In this document: positions 52,037-63,935 of the stretch, piece by piece
How the letters are laid out: each line of letters opens with the position of its first letter
How positions within the stretch are numbered: position 1 is the first letter of the stretch
Assembly: GCF_008386465.1 (NCBI RefSeq)
Contig: NZ_VUOD01000001.1
Span: 186,001 to 250,000, forward strand
DNA length: 64,000 bases
From: Arenimonas fontis
GTDB lineage: Bacteria > Pseudomonadota > Gammaproteobacteria > Xanthomonadales > Xanthomonadaceae
Direction: 5' to 3'
The notes under the pieces: generated by a model
What the model was told of the DNA's origin: nothing
Seen by the model: the letters and a program-made list of their open reading frames with translations, nothing else
Database searches by the model: none
Position numbers and translations under genes: made by a program

Positions 52037-55000
52037 TCAGGGCGGCGTGACGGTGATCGTCCCGGGCACGGCCCGGCCGACCCCGCGCAGCTCCGGCCGG
52101 TACATGTCCTCGACCCGCGGTGGTGGCACCTGGTAGCTGCCGGGCGTCACCGCCCGCACCAGGTAGAACAGATGCGCCGGCTGGCCCGCGTACAGGCGCA
52201 GCGCGGCCACGTAGCGGTCGTCGCGGTATTCCTCATGCTGAAGTTCGGCGGCATTGCCGCGCTCGGCCAGCCTGACGCCGTCAATGCTGACCTCGGCCCA
52301 CTGGGCCGGATCGGCCAGATTGAGATTCTCCAGCTCCAGGCCCGCCGGCAGCAGGTCCTCGACCAGGGCATCGGGCATGTTCTCGCGCGCCTCCACCCGC
52401 AAGGCGACCACCAGCACTTCGCCCTCGCGCAGCGGCCCGGGCTGCCAGGGCTTGCCGTCGGGACGGTACCAGCGACGGACCACACTGACCTTGCTGTCGT
52501 CGGCCGGCGGCGCCGCGCGCGGCACGCCGGCCAGGTCCAGTACCGCGAACACCGGCACCTCGGCCCGGGCCAGGAAACGCACGCCGGCGGCGAGTTGCTC
52601 CGATGAGAAATCGCGACCGAAGATCCGGTCGGGCGGCAGCTCCAGGGTCTCGCCGCCCACGGTCAGGGTGCCGGAGAAGCTGCGTTCGCCGTCCAGGACC
52701 AGACTCCGTCCGAGCCGGGCAAGGGCGAGGCGCTCCTGGGTACTGAACCAGTAGGGCCGGTCGGTGCGGGCCTGCAACTCGCGCGAAAGCGCCAGCAGGC
52801 GCTGCTCCTGCTCCGGCGTGCCGCGGCCGTGCTCGCGCAGCAGGGCCAGCATCATCGCCTCGTCGCGCAGCTCGCTGCCGTAGTCGCCCAGCCAACGCGG
52901 GCGCTCGGACACCTTGGCCAGTCCCTCACGGATTGCCACCGCCGCCCGGGCTTCGTCGCCCTGCAGGGCCAGGGCCAGGCCCAGGTGCACCAGTGGCAGC
53001 CCGGTCAGGGCCTTGCCGCGCTCATTGTCGTGCAGGGCGCGCAGGGTGCCCAGCGGGGCCCGGTTCAGGCGCGCCAGCACGTAACCGGCATGGGCCTGGT
53101 AGGCCAGGCGCAGGTGTTCGGGGTGGTCGTAGGCGTAGAACGGCAAGCCACCGGTGAGCAGATCCTCGCCCAGCCGCTCCAGGCTCTTCTGCAACAGGCC
53201 CTCGGGCACGGCGAAACCGGCCTCGCGCGCCGACAGCAGGAACTCGGCGACATGGGGCGTCAGCACCGGCACCGTCTCGCTGCCGCCCCAGAAGCTGAAG
53301 TGGCCGTTGCCGACCTGCAGCGCCTGCAGGCGGCTGAAGGCCGCCTCCAGACGGCGCCTGCGCTCGCCTTCGTCCAGGCCAGGGAAACCCAGGCGGCGGG
53401 CATTGGCCTCGTCCAGCAGCAGGGCGGCGTAGCCGCGGGTGGTGGTCTGTTCGACGCAGCCGTAGGGGTAGTCCAGCAGGTCCTGCAGTGCGCGCGCCAA
53501 GGGCAAGGGCGGATCGGCGGTCACGCTCAGGCGCGCCGACACCGTTCCCGGCAGCAATCCCGCGGCGGCCTCGCTGCCAAAGACCAGGGGTTCGCCCGGC
53601 GCCAGCGAACGCGCCTGCGAACGGGCGACCGCGCCCCAGGCGGGCCGCACCGGCACCTCGAACTTGCGGCGCACGGCATGTCCGCCGCCTTCCGCGCTCA
53701 GCACCAGGGTGCCGATGCCGGCGCCCTCGCCGGCTCCCAGGGCGAACTGCAGGGTCTGCCTGCCCTCGGGTTCCAGGTGCAGGCGGCGCCGACCCTCGGC
53801 GACGCTCAGCGGGCCGCCCGCCTCCAGGCGCACGGTGAATTCGCCGGCGGCACCGGTGAAATTCTGCAGGTCCACCGTCACCGTGCTGCGGTCGCCGGGG
53901 GCCAGCGCTCGCGGCGCGCTCAGCTCGGCCAACAGCGGGGCCCGCAGCACGCTCTCGCGACTGGCCTGGCCGTAGCTGTCCTCGCCGAACACCAGGGCCG
54001 AGACCCGCAGGGTGCCGTTGAAATCCGGCACCGGCACCTCGACCGTGGCCCGGCCCCCTGCGTCCAGGCGTACCGGACCGGTGAACAGGTCCACCGTCTG
54101 CACGCGCGCGGTGGGCCGGCGTGCCTGCGGCAGGGGCGGCAGCGCCATGTCGCCGCCGAAACGCAGGCGTGCGCTTTCGCCCTCGTAACTTTCGATCACC
54201 CGTCCATAGAGGTCGCGCGCTTCCACGCCCAGGCGGCGCTGGGCGAAGAAATGCCCGGCCGCGTCCGGCACCGGGAAGCGGGTGATGTTGACGATGCCCA
54301 GGTCCACCGCCGACACCGTGGCCCATGCGGTTCTGCCGGCCAGGGCCGGCGCCGACACGGTCACCGGCAGGGTCTGCTCGGGCCTGGCCTGGGCCGGCGC
54401 CTCGATCTCGACCGCGATACGTCGGTCAGTGCGGTCCATGGGCACGTGCGCGACGCCGACGGCGCGGGCGGGCGTGGTCTTCTCCAAGGCCGAGCCGCCA
54501 CGCAAGACCACGGCGGTGACGTAAACGTCGTGCCGCTCCCACTCGGCCGTGACCGGGATTTCGTAAGTCTCGCCGGACTTGGCCAGCAACGGCTGCAGGT
54601 GCAGCGGCCGGTCGCTTTCCACCACCAGGAAGCCCGGCCCGGGCTGCGGCGGCGTCACCGTCACCTTCAGGGTGTCGCCGGCGCGGTAGGCGGTCTTGTC
54701 CAGGGCCAGTTTCACCTTGTCCGGACGCGCGTCCAGACCGCGGTTCTGGTTGTCCCAGCTCCAGCCGGCGACGAAGGGCAGCCGGGTCACCAGGCCGGTC
54801 GCCGGATCGGTCACTTCCAGCCGGTACTCACCCCACTCCACCCGGAAATCCACCCGCTCGCCGCCATCGCTGCGCAAGCGCAAGGGCCGTGTGTCCACCG
54901 TCTGGTAACGGGCGGTGTAGTCGAAGCTCCAGCCGGCGTCGGTGCGCAACCAGTGGTAGTCGCGCAGTTCGCGCACCAGCCGTACCTCCACCTCGGCGGC

Positions 55001-56938
55001 CGAAAGCGCGCCGGCGGCATCGCTGCGCACCAGTTCGAAGCCGGCCACGCCGTTGGCCGGCGCACCTTCCTTCAGGTCGAACAGCGGACGCACGCCCACC
55101 AGATGCGCGGCCGGCCACACCACCCGCTTCAGGCTGCGGCTGACCGGGCGTCCTCCGCTTTCGTAGACGCTGCCCGTGAGCACGGCGGCCAGGGGCGCGC
55201 CCGATGCGGCCGCTTCTTCGGGCAGGGCAAGGTCGCGGGCCAGCTCGCCCCGTTCGTCCAGAGCCTCGTCCAGGACATCCCTGGCATCCCGGGGCAAGGC
55301 CAGGGTCGGGTCGCCGAAATGGTGGTCAGGCAGGGCCTGCACCGGATGCGCTTCGTGCAGGACCGCAAGCTTGGCGCTGAAACGGTTGCCGGCCGCGGGC
55401 GCACCGTACAGGTAGGCGGCCCGCACGCGCAGCTCCAGGGCCTGGCCCGGCATCAGGCCCGGCTGCGGGCTGTCCAGCTCCAGCTTCATGCGCTCGGGCA
55501 GGAACTCCTCGACCCTCAGGCTCATGCCCTGCACCACCTCGCCGGCGCCCGGCGCGGTCCGGAACTCCACCCGCCAGCGGCCGGTGGGCACCTCCGGAGG
55601 CAGGGCGTGACTCCACTCCAGGTAGCCGCCCTCGCCCGGATCCAGCCGCGTTTCCAGGTATACCTTGCCGTCGGGTTGGCGCAGGCTGAGGTAGAGCGGC
55701 TGCGGCGGCACGGCGCGGCCGTCGTGGTCACGCATCAGGGCGGCAAGCCGCAGGGTCTCGCCCGGCCGGTACAGGTCGCGGCCGGACCAGGCGAACACAT
55801 CGAACCAGGCCTGTGGCCGGCCGGCCACGGCGAACTCGGACAGGTCCAGGGCCGGCTGGTTGAAGGGCAGTACCGAAACGTCGTTGCCGCTGCGCGCCAC
55901 CAGGGCATGGCTGGCGTCCAGGGTGTAGGCGATCAGGGCATTGCCGGCGCCGTCGGTGCTGGCCTTGAGCACGGTTTCGCCCTTGCGGCCGAGTATCTCC
56001 AGGGCCACGTCGCCGATCGGCTCGCCGGAGCGCAAGGAAGCGGTATGCACCAGCACCCTGTCGCCGTAGGCGCGCAGATGCAGGCCCAGGTCCGAGACGA
56101 AGAATATCGCCGTCTCGAAGGTCCCCTCGTAATCTCCCACCCGCCGCATCAGCGCGAAGTACACGCCCGGTTCCTGCAGCTCCGGTATGTTCTGCACCGG
56201 CAGGAAGCTGAGCCGGCGCTCGTTCTCGCCGCCGCCCAGCACGAAGCGGTTGAGGTAGACCGAATCGGCCAGGCGGTTGATCGCCGCCCGGTCCATCCAG
56301 CGCGCCTCGCTCAGATCCCAGCCGCTGCGGGCGCCGCCGCGCTGGTAGGAACCGAAGAAGTTGGCCAGCTCGCGCTCGCGCACCCGCAGGAACTCGACGT
56401 CCACCTCCGGCACGTTCACCGACACCACCGGCAAGCCGCGGGTGTCGCGTGCCGGCAGCACGCTGCCCTGGGAGGCGAAGGCCACGGCCGGCTCGACCGG
56501 ACCGGTGTTGACGCTGCGTTCGAGGTCGGCGCCCAGGGTGCTGCCGTCGGCCGCGGCCAGACCGGCGCGCAGCTTCACTCGGTAATCTCGGCCTGGTTCG
56601 ACGAAAGGAAAGCGCAGGATCTTCGCCCCCTCGTCGAGCACCCAGCTGCCCCTGACCGCTTCGCCACCGGGTCCCTGCACGGACAACAGTGCGTCGAAGT
56701 CCTGACCGGCCGCCAGCGCTCGCGAAAACTCCAGCTGGATCGCCGGCTGCCCGTCCTGGCGACCGTGCCCGGCCGATATCAGGGCGAAACCCTCGACCTG
56801 CGGCCGGGCATCCACCGCAGTTCGCTGCAGTTCCGGCACTTGTGCCTCGTCACGGCGGCAGGCCGTCAGCGCCAGCAGCAGGACGAGCGCGAAGGCGGCA
56901 CCGCCGCGCAGGATTCCCCGGGAGGATTTCGCTTCCAT
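52037..56938 (-). CDS. yfhM: Bacterial alpha-2-macroglobulin, lipoprotein with thioester
   Basis: This 1633-aa protein has a lipoprotein signal ending LTAC (Cys27). MG-type beta-domains follow, then the thioester motif CVEQ (Cys1161-Gln1164 in PYGCVEQTTT) and an alpha/alpha thioester domain. The type is the YfhM/ECAM trap for host or rival proteases in the periplasm, working with PBP1C to guard the wall. Length is close to the E. coli protein. A TATACT -10 box lies 25 nt before the ATG. Confidence 0.96.
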   Translation of the reverse strand: MEAKSSRGILRGGAAFALVLLLALTACRRDEAQVPELQRTAVDARPQVEGFALISAGHGRQDGQPAIQLEFSRALAAGQDFDALLSVQGPGGEAVRGSWVLDEGAKILRFPFVEPGRDYRVKLRAGLAAADGSTLGADLERSVNTGPVEPAVAFASQGSVLPARDTRGLPVVSVNVPEVDVEFLRVRERELANFFGSYQRGGARSGWDLSEARWMDRAAINRLADSVYLNRFVLGGGENERRLSFLPVQNIPELQEPGVYFALMRRVGDYEGTFETAIFFVSDLGLHLRAYGDRVLVHTASLRSGEPIGDVALEILGRKGETVLKASTDGAGNALIAYTLDASHALVARSGNDVSVLPFNQPALDLSEFAVAGRPQAWFDVFAWSGRDLYRPGETLRLAALMRDHDGRAVPPQPLYLSLRQPDGKVYLETRLDPGEGGYLEWSHALPPEVPTGRWRVEFRTAPGAGEVVQGMSLRVEEFLPERMKLELDSPQPGLMPGQALELRVRAAYLYGAPAAGNRFSAKLAVLHEAHPVQALPDHHFGDPTLALPRDARDVLDEALDERGELARDLALPEEAAASGAPLAAVLTGSVYESGGRPVSRSLKRVVWPAAHLVGVRPLFDLKEGAPANGVAGFELVRSDAAGALSAAEVEVRLVRELRDYHWLRTDAGWSFDYTARYQTVDTRPLRLRSDGGERVDFRVEWGEYRLEVTDPATGLVTRLPFVAGWSWDNQNRGLDARPDKVKLALDKTAYRAGDTLKVTVTPPQPGPGFLVVESDRPLHLQPLLAKSGETYEIPVTAEWERHDVYVTAVVLRGGSALEKTTPARAVGVAHVPMDRTDRRIAVEIEAPAQARPEQTLPVTVSAPALAGRTAWATVSAVDLGIVNITRFPVPDAAGHFFAQRRLGVEARDLYGRVIESYEGESARLRFGGDMALPPLPQARRPTARVQTVDLFTGPVRLDAGGRATVEVPVPDFNGTLRVSALVFGEDSYGQASRESVLRAPLLAELSAPRALAPGDRSTVTVDLQNFTGAAGEFTVRLEAGGPLSVAEGRRRLHLEPEGRQTLQFALGAGEGAGIGTLVLSAEGGGHAVRRKFEVPVRPAWGAVARSQARSLAPGEPLVFGSEAAAGLLPGTVSARLSVTADPPLPLARALQDLLDYPYGCVEQTTTRGYAALLLDEANARRLGFPGLDEGERRRRLEAAFSRLQALQVGNGHFSFWGGSETVPVLTPHVAEFLLSAREAGFAVPEGLLQKSLERLGEDLLTGGLPFYAYDHPEHLRLAYQAHAGYVLARLNRAPLGTLRALHDNERGKALTGLPLVHLGLALALQGDEARAAVAIREGLAKVSERPRWLGDYGSELRDEAMMLALLREHGRGTPEQEQRLLALSRELQARTDRPYWFSTQERLALARLGRSLVLDGERSFSGTLTVGGETLELPPDRIFGRDFSSEQLAAGVRFLARAEVPVFAVLDLAGVPRAAPPADDSKVSVVRRWYRPDGKPWQPGPLREGEVLVVALRVEARENMPDALVEDLLPAGLELENLNLADPAQWAEVSIDGVRLAERGNAAELQHEEYRDDRYVAALRLYAGQPAHLFYLVRAVTPGSYQVPPPRVEDMYRPELRGVGRAVPGTITVTPP

Positions 56939-56963
56939 GGCCGACTCCGCGATGGCTGCGGCC

Positions 56964-56969
56964 AGTATA
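56964..56969 (-). promoter_or_regulatory. -10 box (TATACT) for the alpha-2-macroglobulin/pbpC operon
   Basis: TATACT on the minus strand lies 25 bases before the ATG, in an otherwise GC-rich gap. No good -35 is visible. Confidence 0.45.
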
Positions 56970-57026
56970 GGCCGGCCGCCTGGCCGGCATGTGGCGACGG
57001 AATGGCAGGATGCGGGCGGGCGTCGC

Positions 57027-57809
57027 TCAGTCGGCGCGCACCACGGGCAGGCGGGCCGCCTGGGCGGTGGCAGCGGCGACGCGCTCGACTGGCGTCATGC
57101 GCAGCACCAGGTCGGCCATGTCCAGACCGATGCCGGTATTGCCCTGACGGGCCAGCGACGCCAGGTCCACGTCCACGAAGCCCATCGGCCGGCCGTCGTG
57201 CGAGAAGGCCATGCCGGGCACCCCGTCCACCAGCAGGCGGAAGGTCGGCGTGCGCGTTTCGCCCAGCACCAGGCCGGGCCGGAACACCGGCACGCCACCC
57301 CACTCGTCCGAGGTTCGCAGCAACGAGAAGAACACCATGCCGGGCTCGGCCCTGGCGCCCTGGCTGAGATCCACGAACGGCAGCTTGCCGGGCGTTTCGC
57401 GCAAGCGCAGCCAGGCCAGGCCGAGCTCGCCGTCGCGGGTCACCAGGTCGGCGTCCAGCCATTCCTCGCTGCCGGGCAGGCGTACCCGGAACTCGCTGGA
57501 CGTCGCCATCGGCGCGGCCTGCCCGGGACCGCCACCGCCGAAGATGCCGAGGTCCACGCTGACCGCACGGGCCGGCACCAGCACCAGGCCGTCGGTGCTG
57601 ACCAGGAGTCCCTGGGTGCGGTCCTCGATCCGCTGCTGGTTGGCGCCGTCAGGCACGCTGATCACGAACTTCACCGGTACCACCGCGTCACCGTGCCGGC
57701 GGGCCAGGTCCCGGTATATCTCCCGGTAGTCCTCGAACTCTTCCGCGGCAACCCCCGGCACGGGGGCGGCGAGCAGGGCCAGGGGCAACAACAGGGCGGC
57801 GAGTTTCAT
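57027..57809 (-). CDS. Exported degenerate trypsin-like protein (pseudoprotease) paired with HtrA
   Basis: This 260-aa protein has a signal peptide (cut near GVAA, residue 22) and a trypsin-like fold that can be aligned by eye to the protease encoded just upstream. The three catalytic positions are lost: Arg81 replaces His (PARAV for NAHV), Gly130 replaces Asp (ELGLAWLRL for LSDLAVLKV) and Val196 replaces Ser (DGVPG for GNSGG). Glycines and strand spacing around these sites are kept, so the fold is probably intact. Its ATG overlaps the stop of the active-protease gene (ATGA), pointing to a stoichiometric partner or regulator. Confidence 0.8.
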   Translation of the reverse strand: MKLAALLLPLALLAAPVPGVAAEEFEDYREIYRDLARRHGDAVVPVKFVISVPDGANQQRIEDRTQGLLVSTDGLVLVPARAVSVDLGIFGGGGPGQAAPMATSSEFRVRLPGSEEWLDADLVTRDGELGLAWLRLRETPGKLPFVDLSQGARAEPGMVFFSLLRTSDEWGGVPVFRPGLVLGETRTPTFRLLVDGVPGMAFSHDGRPMGFVDVDLASLARQGNTGIGLDMADLVLRMTPVERVAAATAQAARLPVVRAD

Positions 57810-59872
57810 CGGGTCTCCGTGAGCCAGTAGCGTTCGAGGTAGAGAATGCGCGTTTCCGCGCCGCGAATCACCTGCAGCGGGATCACCCGGCCATTGCCCT
57901 CGCCCAGGGCCGCATCCAGCGCGGCCGCCAGGCCGTCCAGGTCGCGGACGGGCTGGTCGCCGAGATGGACGATCAGATCGCCGGTCTTGAGATGGGCCAG
58001 GCCGGCCGGACCGCCGGACTCCACGCCATCCACCAACACCCCGGCCTGTGTGGCCGGCAACTGGCGCGCCACGCGGTCGTAGAAACCAAGTTCCCGCAGT
58101 TGCGCGCGCAGCAGGCTTTGCGACAGCGTGCGCAGGGCCGAGGCGTCGGCCGGCGCCGCGGCCAGATCGGCTTCCAGGTGCCGCTCCCGCCCCTCGCGCA
58201 AGGCCAGGAAGCGGGCCCGGTGCCCGATCGGCAGCTCCCGCACCCGCTGGTGAAAGCCGTCGGCGTTGTTGTCGTTGGCCGGCAGCAACGGCTGCCCTTC
58301 GAGCGCGTTCAGAAGGTCGCCCACTCGGGCGCCGGCCTGGCCGAGCGGGCTGCCGGGATAGATGCGGGTGACCCGGTAGCCAGGGCCGGGCAGGCCGAGT
58401 TCGCGGGCCAGGGACCCCGTCACCGCCTGAACCTCGACGCCGGCCCAGGCCTTGGGCAGCTCCGGCAGCGGCGTCCGCACCCGGTCCCCGTACACCGGAA
58501 CCAGCGCCGTCAGCCGGCGTTCGGCGCCACGATGGAATTCAACCACCAGGCTGCGGCCGGGCCCGGGCACGGCGAATGCCTCCAGGTCGGCATGGCTGGC
58601 GACCGGCCGGCCGTCGACGGCACGGATCACGTCACCCGACTGCAGCGCCGGTCGGGCGATCGCCGCCGGACCGCCAGGCCGGACACCGGTGACCAGCAAG
58701 CCGGACTCGGTGTCGAGCTGCCGGCGCCGGCTCATGGCCGGCGTCAACTCCACCAACGAAGCGCCGAAGGGGAGGAAGGCGCGTTCCTCGCCGCGGTCGG
58801 GCGGTTGCGCAAGGGCGGTCAGCAGCAGCCGTTCGCGCCTGCCCTTGCGCTCGATGTCCAGCCTCACCCGGTGCCCGATCGGCAGTTCGGCGATGCGCCG
58901 CTGCAGGGCCGGCACGTCCACCGGCTGCGGGGCGTCCACCCTGTCGCCGTCCAGGCCGAGGATGCGATCGCCGGGTCGCAGCCCGGCCTGTTCCGCTTCC
59001 GAACCGCGCTCGACCGCGTTCACCAGCACGCCGCGCTCGAACCCCGTCCCCTTGAGCGAGCGCAGCCGGAAACCGAGATGCGCCCGCTCGATCCGCCCCT
59101 TGCCGATCAGCTCGCGAACGACCACGGCGGCGTCGGGCCCGGGAATGGCGAAGGCCAGGTCGCCGCCGAAGATCATGCCGCGGGTATTGACGCCGACGAT
59201 GCGGCCGTGCAGGTCCACCAGCGGACCGCCGGAGTTGCCGGGCGCGATGGCGGCATCGTGCTGGATCCAGGCGTAGTATCGGCCGGTCGGCTGGTCGGCA
59301 CCGAGACGATCCTCGTAGTCGGCCTCGTCGTCGAACAGCGAAACCAGCAGGCGGCGCGGATTGTTCACCACGCCGGCGCTGAGTGAGTTGGACAGGCCCC
59401 AGGGCGCGCCCATGGCCAGCACGGTGTCGCCCGGGCGCAGATCCAGGCGCTCGGCGAACTCGGCGTGGGCAAAGGTTTCCGGCGCCGGTGGCTGCACTTT
59501 CAGCACGGCCAGGTCGGACAAGCTGTCCTCGCCGACCAGTTGCGCAGGCAACTCGCGGCCGTCCGCGAATACCACCCGGAAGCTGCGCCCGTTCTGGGTG
59601 ACATGGGCATTGGTGGCGACGTGGCCCTCGGCCGTTACGACGGTGCCGCTGCCGCTGGAGACGGTCAGCACTGGCTCGCCCTGCTGGAAGTCCTCGCGCA
59701 CGGTGAGGATGCTGACGACCACCGGCAGGACCCGGTCGCGGGCGGCGGCCATGCGTTCGGCGTCGCCGGTCGCGGCCGGCGCCGACTCGTCTTGCGCCGG
59801 CAGCGCCGCCCCGGGCGCCATCCCCAACAGGAGCGCGACCAGTCCGGCCGCAACGGTTCGATGCACGCGCAT
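57806..59872 (-). CDS. HtrA/DegP-like serine protease with four PDZ domains
   Basis: This 688-aa protein has a signal peptide (~residues 1-26) and a trypsin-like domain with the full triad His90 (TNAHV), Asp120 (LSDLAVL) and Ser214 (GNSGGPL). An insert of about 35 residues (170-205) lies in the LA-loop region. Four PDZ-like domains follow at about 264-355, 364-460, 475-570 and 597-680. PDZ1 and PDZ3 share ELPIGHR, a sign of duplication. Ordinary DegP has two PDZs, so this is an unusual architecture. It has a strong GGAGGAGGT site and TACCCT upstream. Confidence 0.88.
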   Translation of the reverse strand: MRVHRTVAAGLVALLLGMAPGAALPAQDESAPAATGDAERMAAARDRVLPVVVSILTVREDFQQGEPVLTVSSGSGTVVTAEGHVATNAHVTQNGRSFRVVFADGRELPAQLVGEDSLSDLAVLKVQPPAPETFAHAEFAERLDLRPGDTVLAMGAPWGLSNSLSAGVVNNPRRLLVSLFDDEADYEDRLGADQPTGRYYAWIQHDAAIAPGNSGGPLVDLHGRIVGVNTRGMIFGGDLAFAIPGPDAAVVVRELIGKGRIERAHLGFRLRSLKGTGFERGVLVNAVERGSEAEQAGLRPGDRILGLDGDRVDAPQPVDVPALQRRIAELPIGHRVRLDIERKGRRERLLLTALAQPPDRGEERAFLPFGASLVELTPAMSRRRQLDTESGLLVTGVRPGGPAAIARPALQSGDVIRAVDGRPVASHADLEAFAVPGPGRSLVVEFHRGAERRLTALVPVYGDRVRTPLPELPKAWAGVEVQAVTGSLARELGLPGPGYRVTRIYPGSPLGQAGARVGDLLNALEGQPLLPANDNNADGFHQRVRELPIGHRARFLALREGRERHLEADLAAAPADASALRTLSQSLLRAQLRELGFYDRVARQLPATQAGVLVDGVESGGPAGLAHLKTGDLIVHLGDQPVRDLDGLAAALDAALGEGNGRVIPLQVIRGAETRILYLERYWLTETR

Positions 59873-59898
59873 GACCTCCTCCAGGAAAGACGGGATTT

Positions 59899-59904
59899 AG
59901 GGTA
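59899..59904 (-). promoter_or_regulatory. Possible -10 box (TACCCT) for the HtrA-like operon
   Basis: TACCCT on the minus strand lies 26 bases before the protease ATG, in the 77-bp gap after gyrA. No -35 is clear; read-through from gyrA is possible. Confidence 0.35.
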
Positions 59905-59949
59905 CAGGCGGCGCGGCGAGTTCCGCGCGGCCTTGCACGAGGCCCGGCC

Positions 59950-62571
<2,622 letters not shown>

Positions 62572-62675
62572 TTATCGTCCGTAATCCGGGTTTCTGGGGC
62601 CCGCGTCGGGGGCGGCGCGGACTCCGGCGCGGGACGCGCCGCGGGCCTGCCGCGGCACCGGGCCGGAAGTGCCCG

Positions 62676-62681
62676 ATTCTA
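62676..62681 (-). promoter_or_regulatory. -10 box (TAGAAT) for gyrA
   Basis: TAGAAT on the minus strand lies 104 bases before the gyrA ATG, within ctgctagaatc. The leader is long and GC-rich. No clear -35. Confidence 0.5.
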
Positions 62682-62731
62682 GCAGAAACGCCCGCTGAAC
62701 CGCTGCCCCAAGCCCTTGATTCCAAACCCTT

Positions 62732-62775
62732 GCAGCGGCCTTCGGCAGCCGCCGCGACAGGGCTGCGGCCGCTGC
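62732..62775 (-). terminator. Two-tier hairpin between mtnA and gyrA
   Basis: gcagcggcc (62732-62740) pairs with ggccgctgc (62767-62775), enclosing a second stem gcagcc/ggctgc (62745-62750, 62761-62766) with a cgaa bulge. It lies between the mtnA stop and the gyrA promoter and is placed as mtnA's 3' end structure, though without a T-run. Confidence 0.5.
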
Positions 62776-62815
62776 CGGGGTCCCTGCCCGGGTAGCCGGG
62801 CGCGCCGGCGCGATC

Positions 62816-63859
62816 TCAACCGAACAGCCGGGCCATCGCGGCCGGATCGGGCCGTTCGACGACACCCCGCTCGGTGACGATGACGTCGATCAGGCCGGCC
62901 GGGGTGATGTCGAAGACCGGGTTCCAGGCCTGCACGCCCTCGGCCACGGTGCGGAGGCCGGAGACCGACAGCAGTTCGGCCTGGTCGCGCAGTTCGATCT
63001 CGATGTCCTCGCCGCGGGCAGTGGCCATGTCCACGGTCGAGGACGGTGCCACCACCATCACCCGGACGCCGTGATGGCGGGCGGCGATGGCGTGGGCATA
63101 GGTGCCGATCTTGTTGGCGGTATCGCCGTTGGCGCAGATGCGATCGGCACCGACCACTAGCCATTGCACGGCCCCGGTGTTCATCAGGTGCGCGCCGGCG
63201 CCATCGGCGATCAGGGTGGCGGCGATGCCGTCCTGCAGCAGTTCCCATACCGTCAGGCGCGCACCCTGCAGCCAAGGCCGGGTTTCCGAAGCGAACACCC
63301 GGGCGATGCGGCCTTCGGCGACGCCGGCGCGGATGACGCCCAGGGCGGTACCGAAGCCGGCGGTGGCCAGAGAGCCGGTGTTGCAGTGGGTCAGCACGCC
63401 GCTGCCGGGCGCGATCAGCGCCGCGCCGAGCGCGCCCATGCGCCGGTTGGCGGCCAGATCCTCGTCGGCGATCGCCTGCGCTTCCCGCTCCAGGCGTTCC
63501 CGCCAGTCGGCGCCGGCGCCGGCCAGCACGCGCGCCATGCGGTCCAGCGCCCACATCAGGTTGACGGCGGTCGGGCGGGCGGCGCGCAGGCGGGCCAGAT
63601 CCGGGCCCAGCCGCGCCAGGGCCTCGCGACCGTCGGCCGCCTCGGTGCTCTGCCCCGCCAGGACCAGGCCCCATGCGGCAGCGATGCCGATGGCGGGTGC
63701 GCCGCGCACCACCAGGTCGCGGATGGCCTGGGCCACGGCGTCGCTGTCCCGGCATTCCAACACGACCGTCTCGAAGGGAAGACGGCGCTGGTCCAGCAGG
63801 TTCAGGCGGTCGCCCTGCCAGCGGATCGGGCGAATGCGGTCGTAGCGGTCGAAATCCAT
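62816..63859 (-). CDS. mtnA: Methylthioribose-1-phosphate isomerase
   Basis: This 347-aa enzyme converts methylthioribose-1-phosphate to methylthioribulose-1-phosphate in methionine salvage. The catalytic pair is Cys159 (GVLTHCNTG) and Asp239 (VVGADRI). [13 protein letters not shown] and [14 protein letters not shown] complete the signature and separate it from eIF2B-like paralogues. No other mtn genes are in the window. TAGACT at 63890-63895 (minus) is a possible -10. Confidence 0.95.
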   Translation of the reverse strand: MDFDRYDRIRPIRWQGDRLNLLDQRRLPFETVVLECRDSDAVAQAIRDLVVRGAPAIGIAAAWGLVLAGQSTEAADGREALARLGPDLARLRAARPTAVNLMWALDRMARVLAGAGADWRERLEREAQAIADEDLAANRRMGALGAALIAPGSGVLTHCNTGSLATAGFGTALGVIRAGVAEGRIARVFASETRPWLQGARLTVWELLQDGIAATLIADGAGAHLMNTGAVQWLVVGADRICANGDTANKIGTYAHAIAARHHGVRVMVVAPSSTVDMATARGEDIEIELRDQAELLSVSGLRTVAEGVQAWNPVFDITPAGLIDVIVTERGVVERPDPAAMARLFG

Positions 63860-63923
63860 GCCTGGCCTGCGCTGCGGAAGGGGGGCGCGAGTCTAACAAG
63901 CCGGGGCGGCCGGGACCCGCGTG

Positions 63924-63929
63924 TATGCT
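63924..63929 (+). promoter_or_regulatory. Possible -10 box (TATGCT) for the gene at the right edge
   Basis: TATGCT ends six bases before the ATG at 63936, so a transcript from it would begin at the start codon. It is divergent from the mtnA -10 box. Confidence 0.35.
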
Positions 63930-63935
63930 GCCGCC

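Noticed and set aside
52829-57367. 1512-codon open frame antisense to the alpha-2-macroglobulin gene
   Set aside because: The minus-strand protein has a lipobox, MG domains and a thioester motif. The plus-strand translation has no domain pattern and is rich in Arg, Gln, His, Gly and Ala, as expected for a shadow frame.
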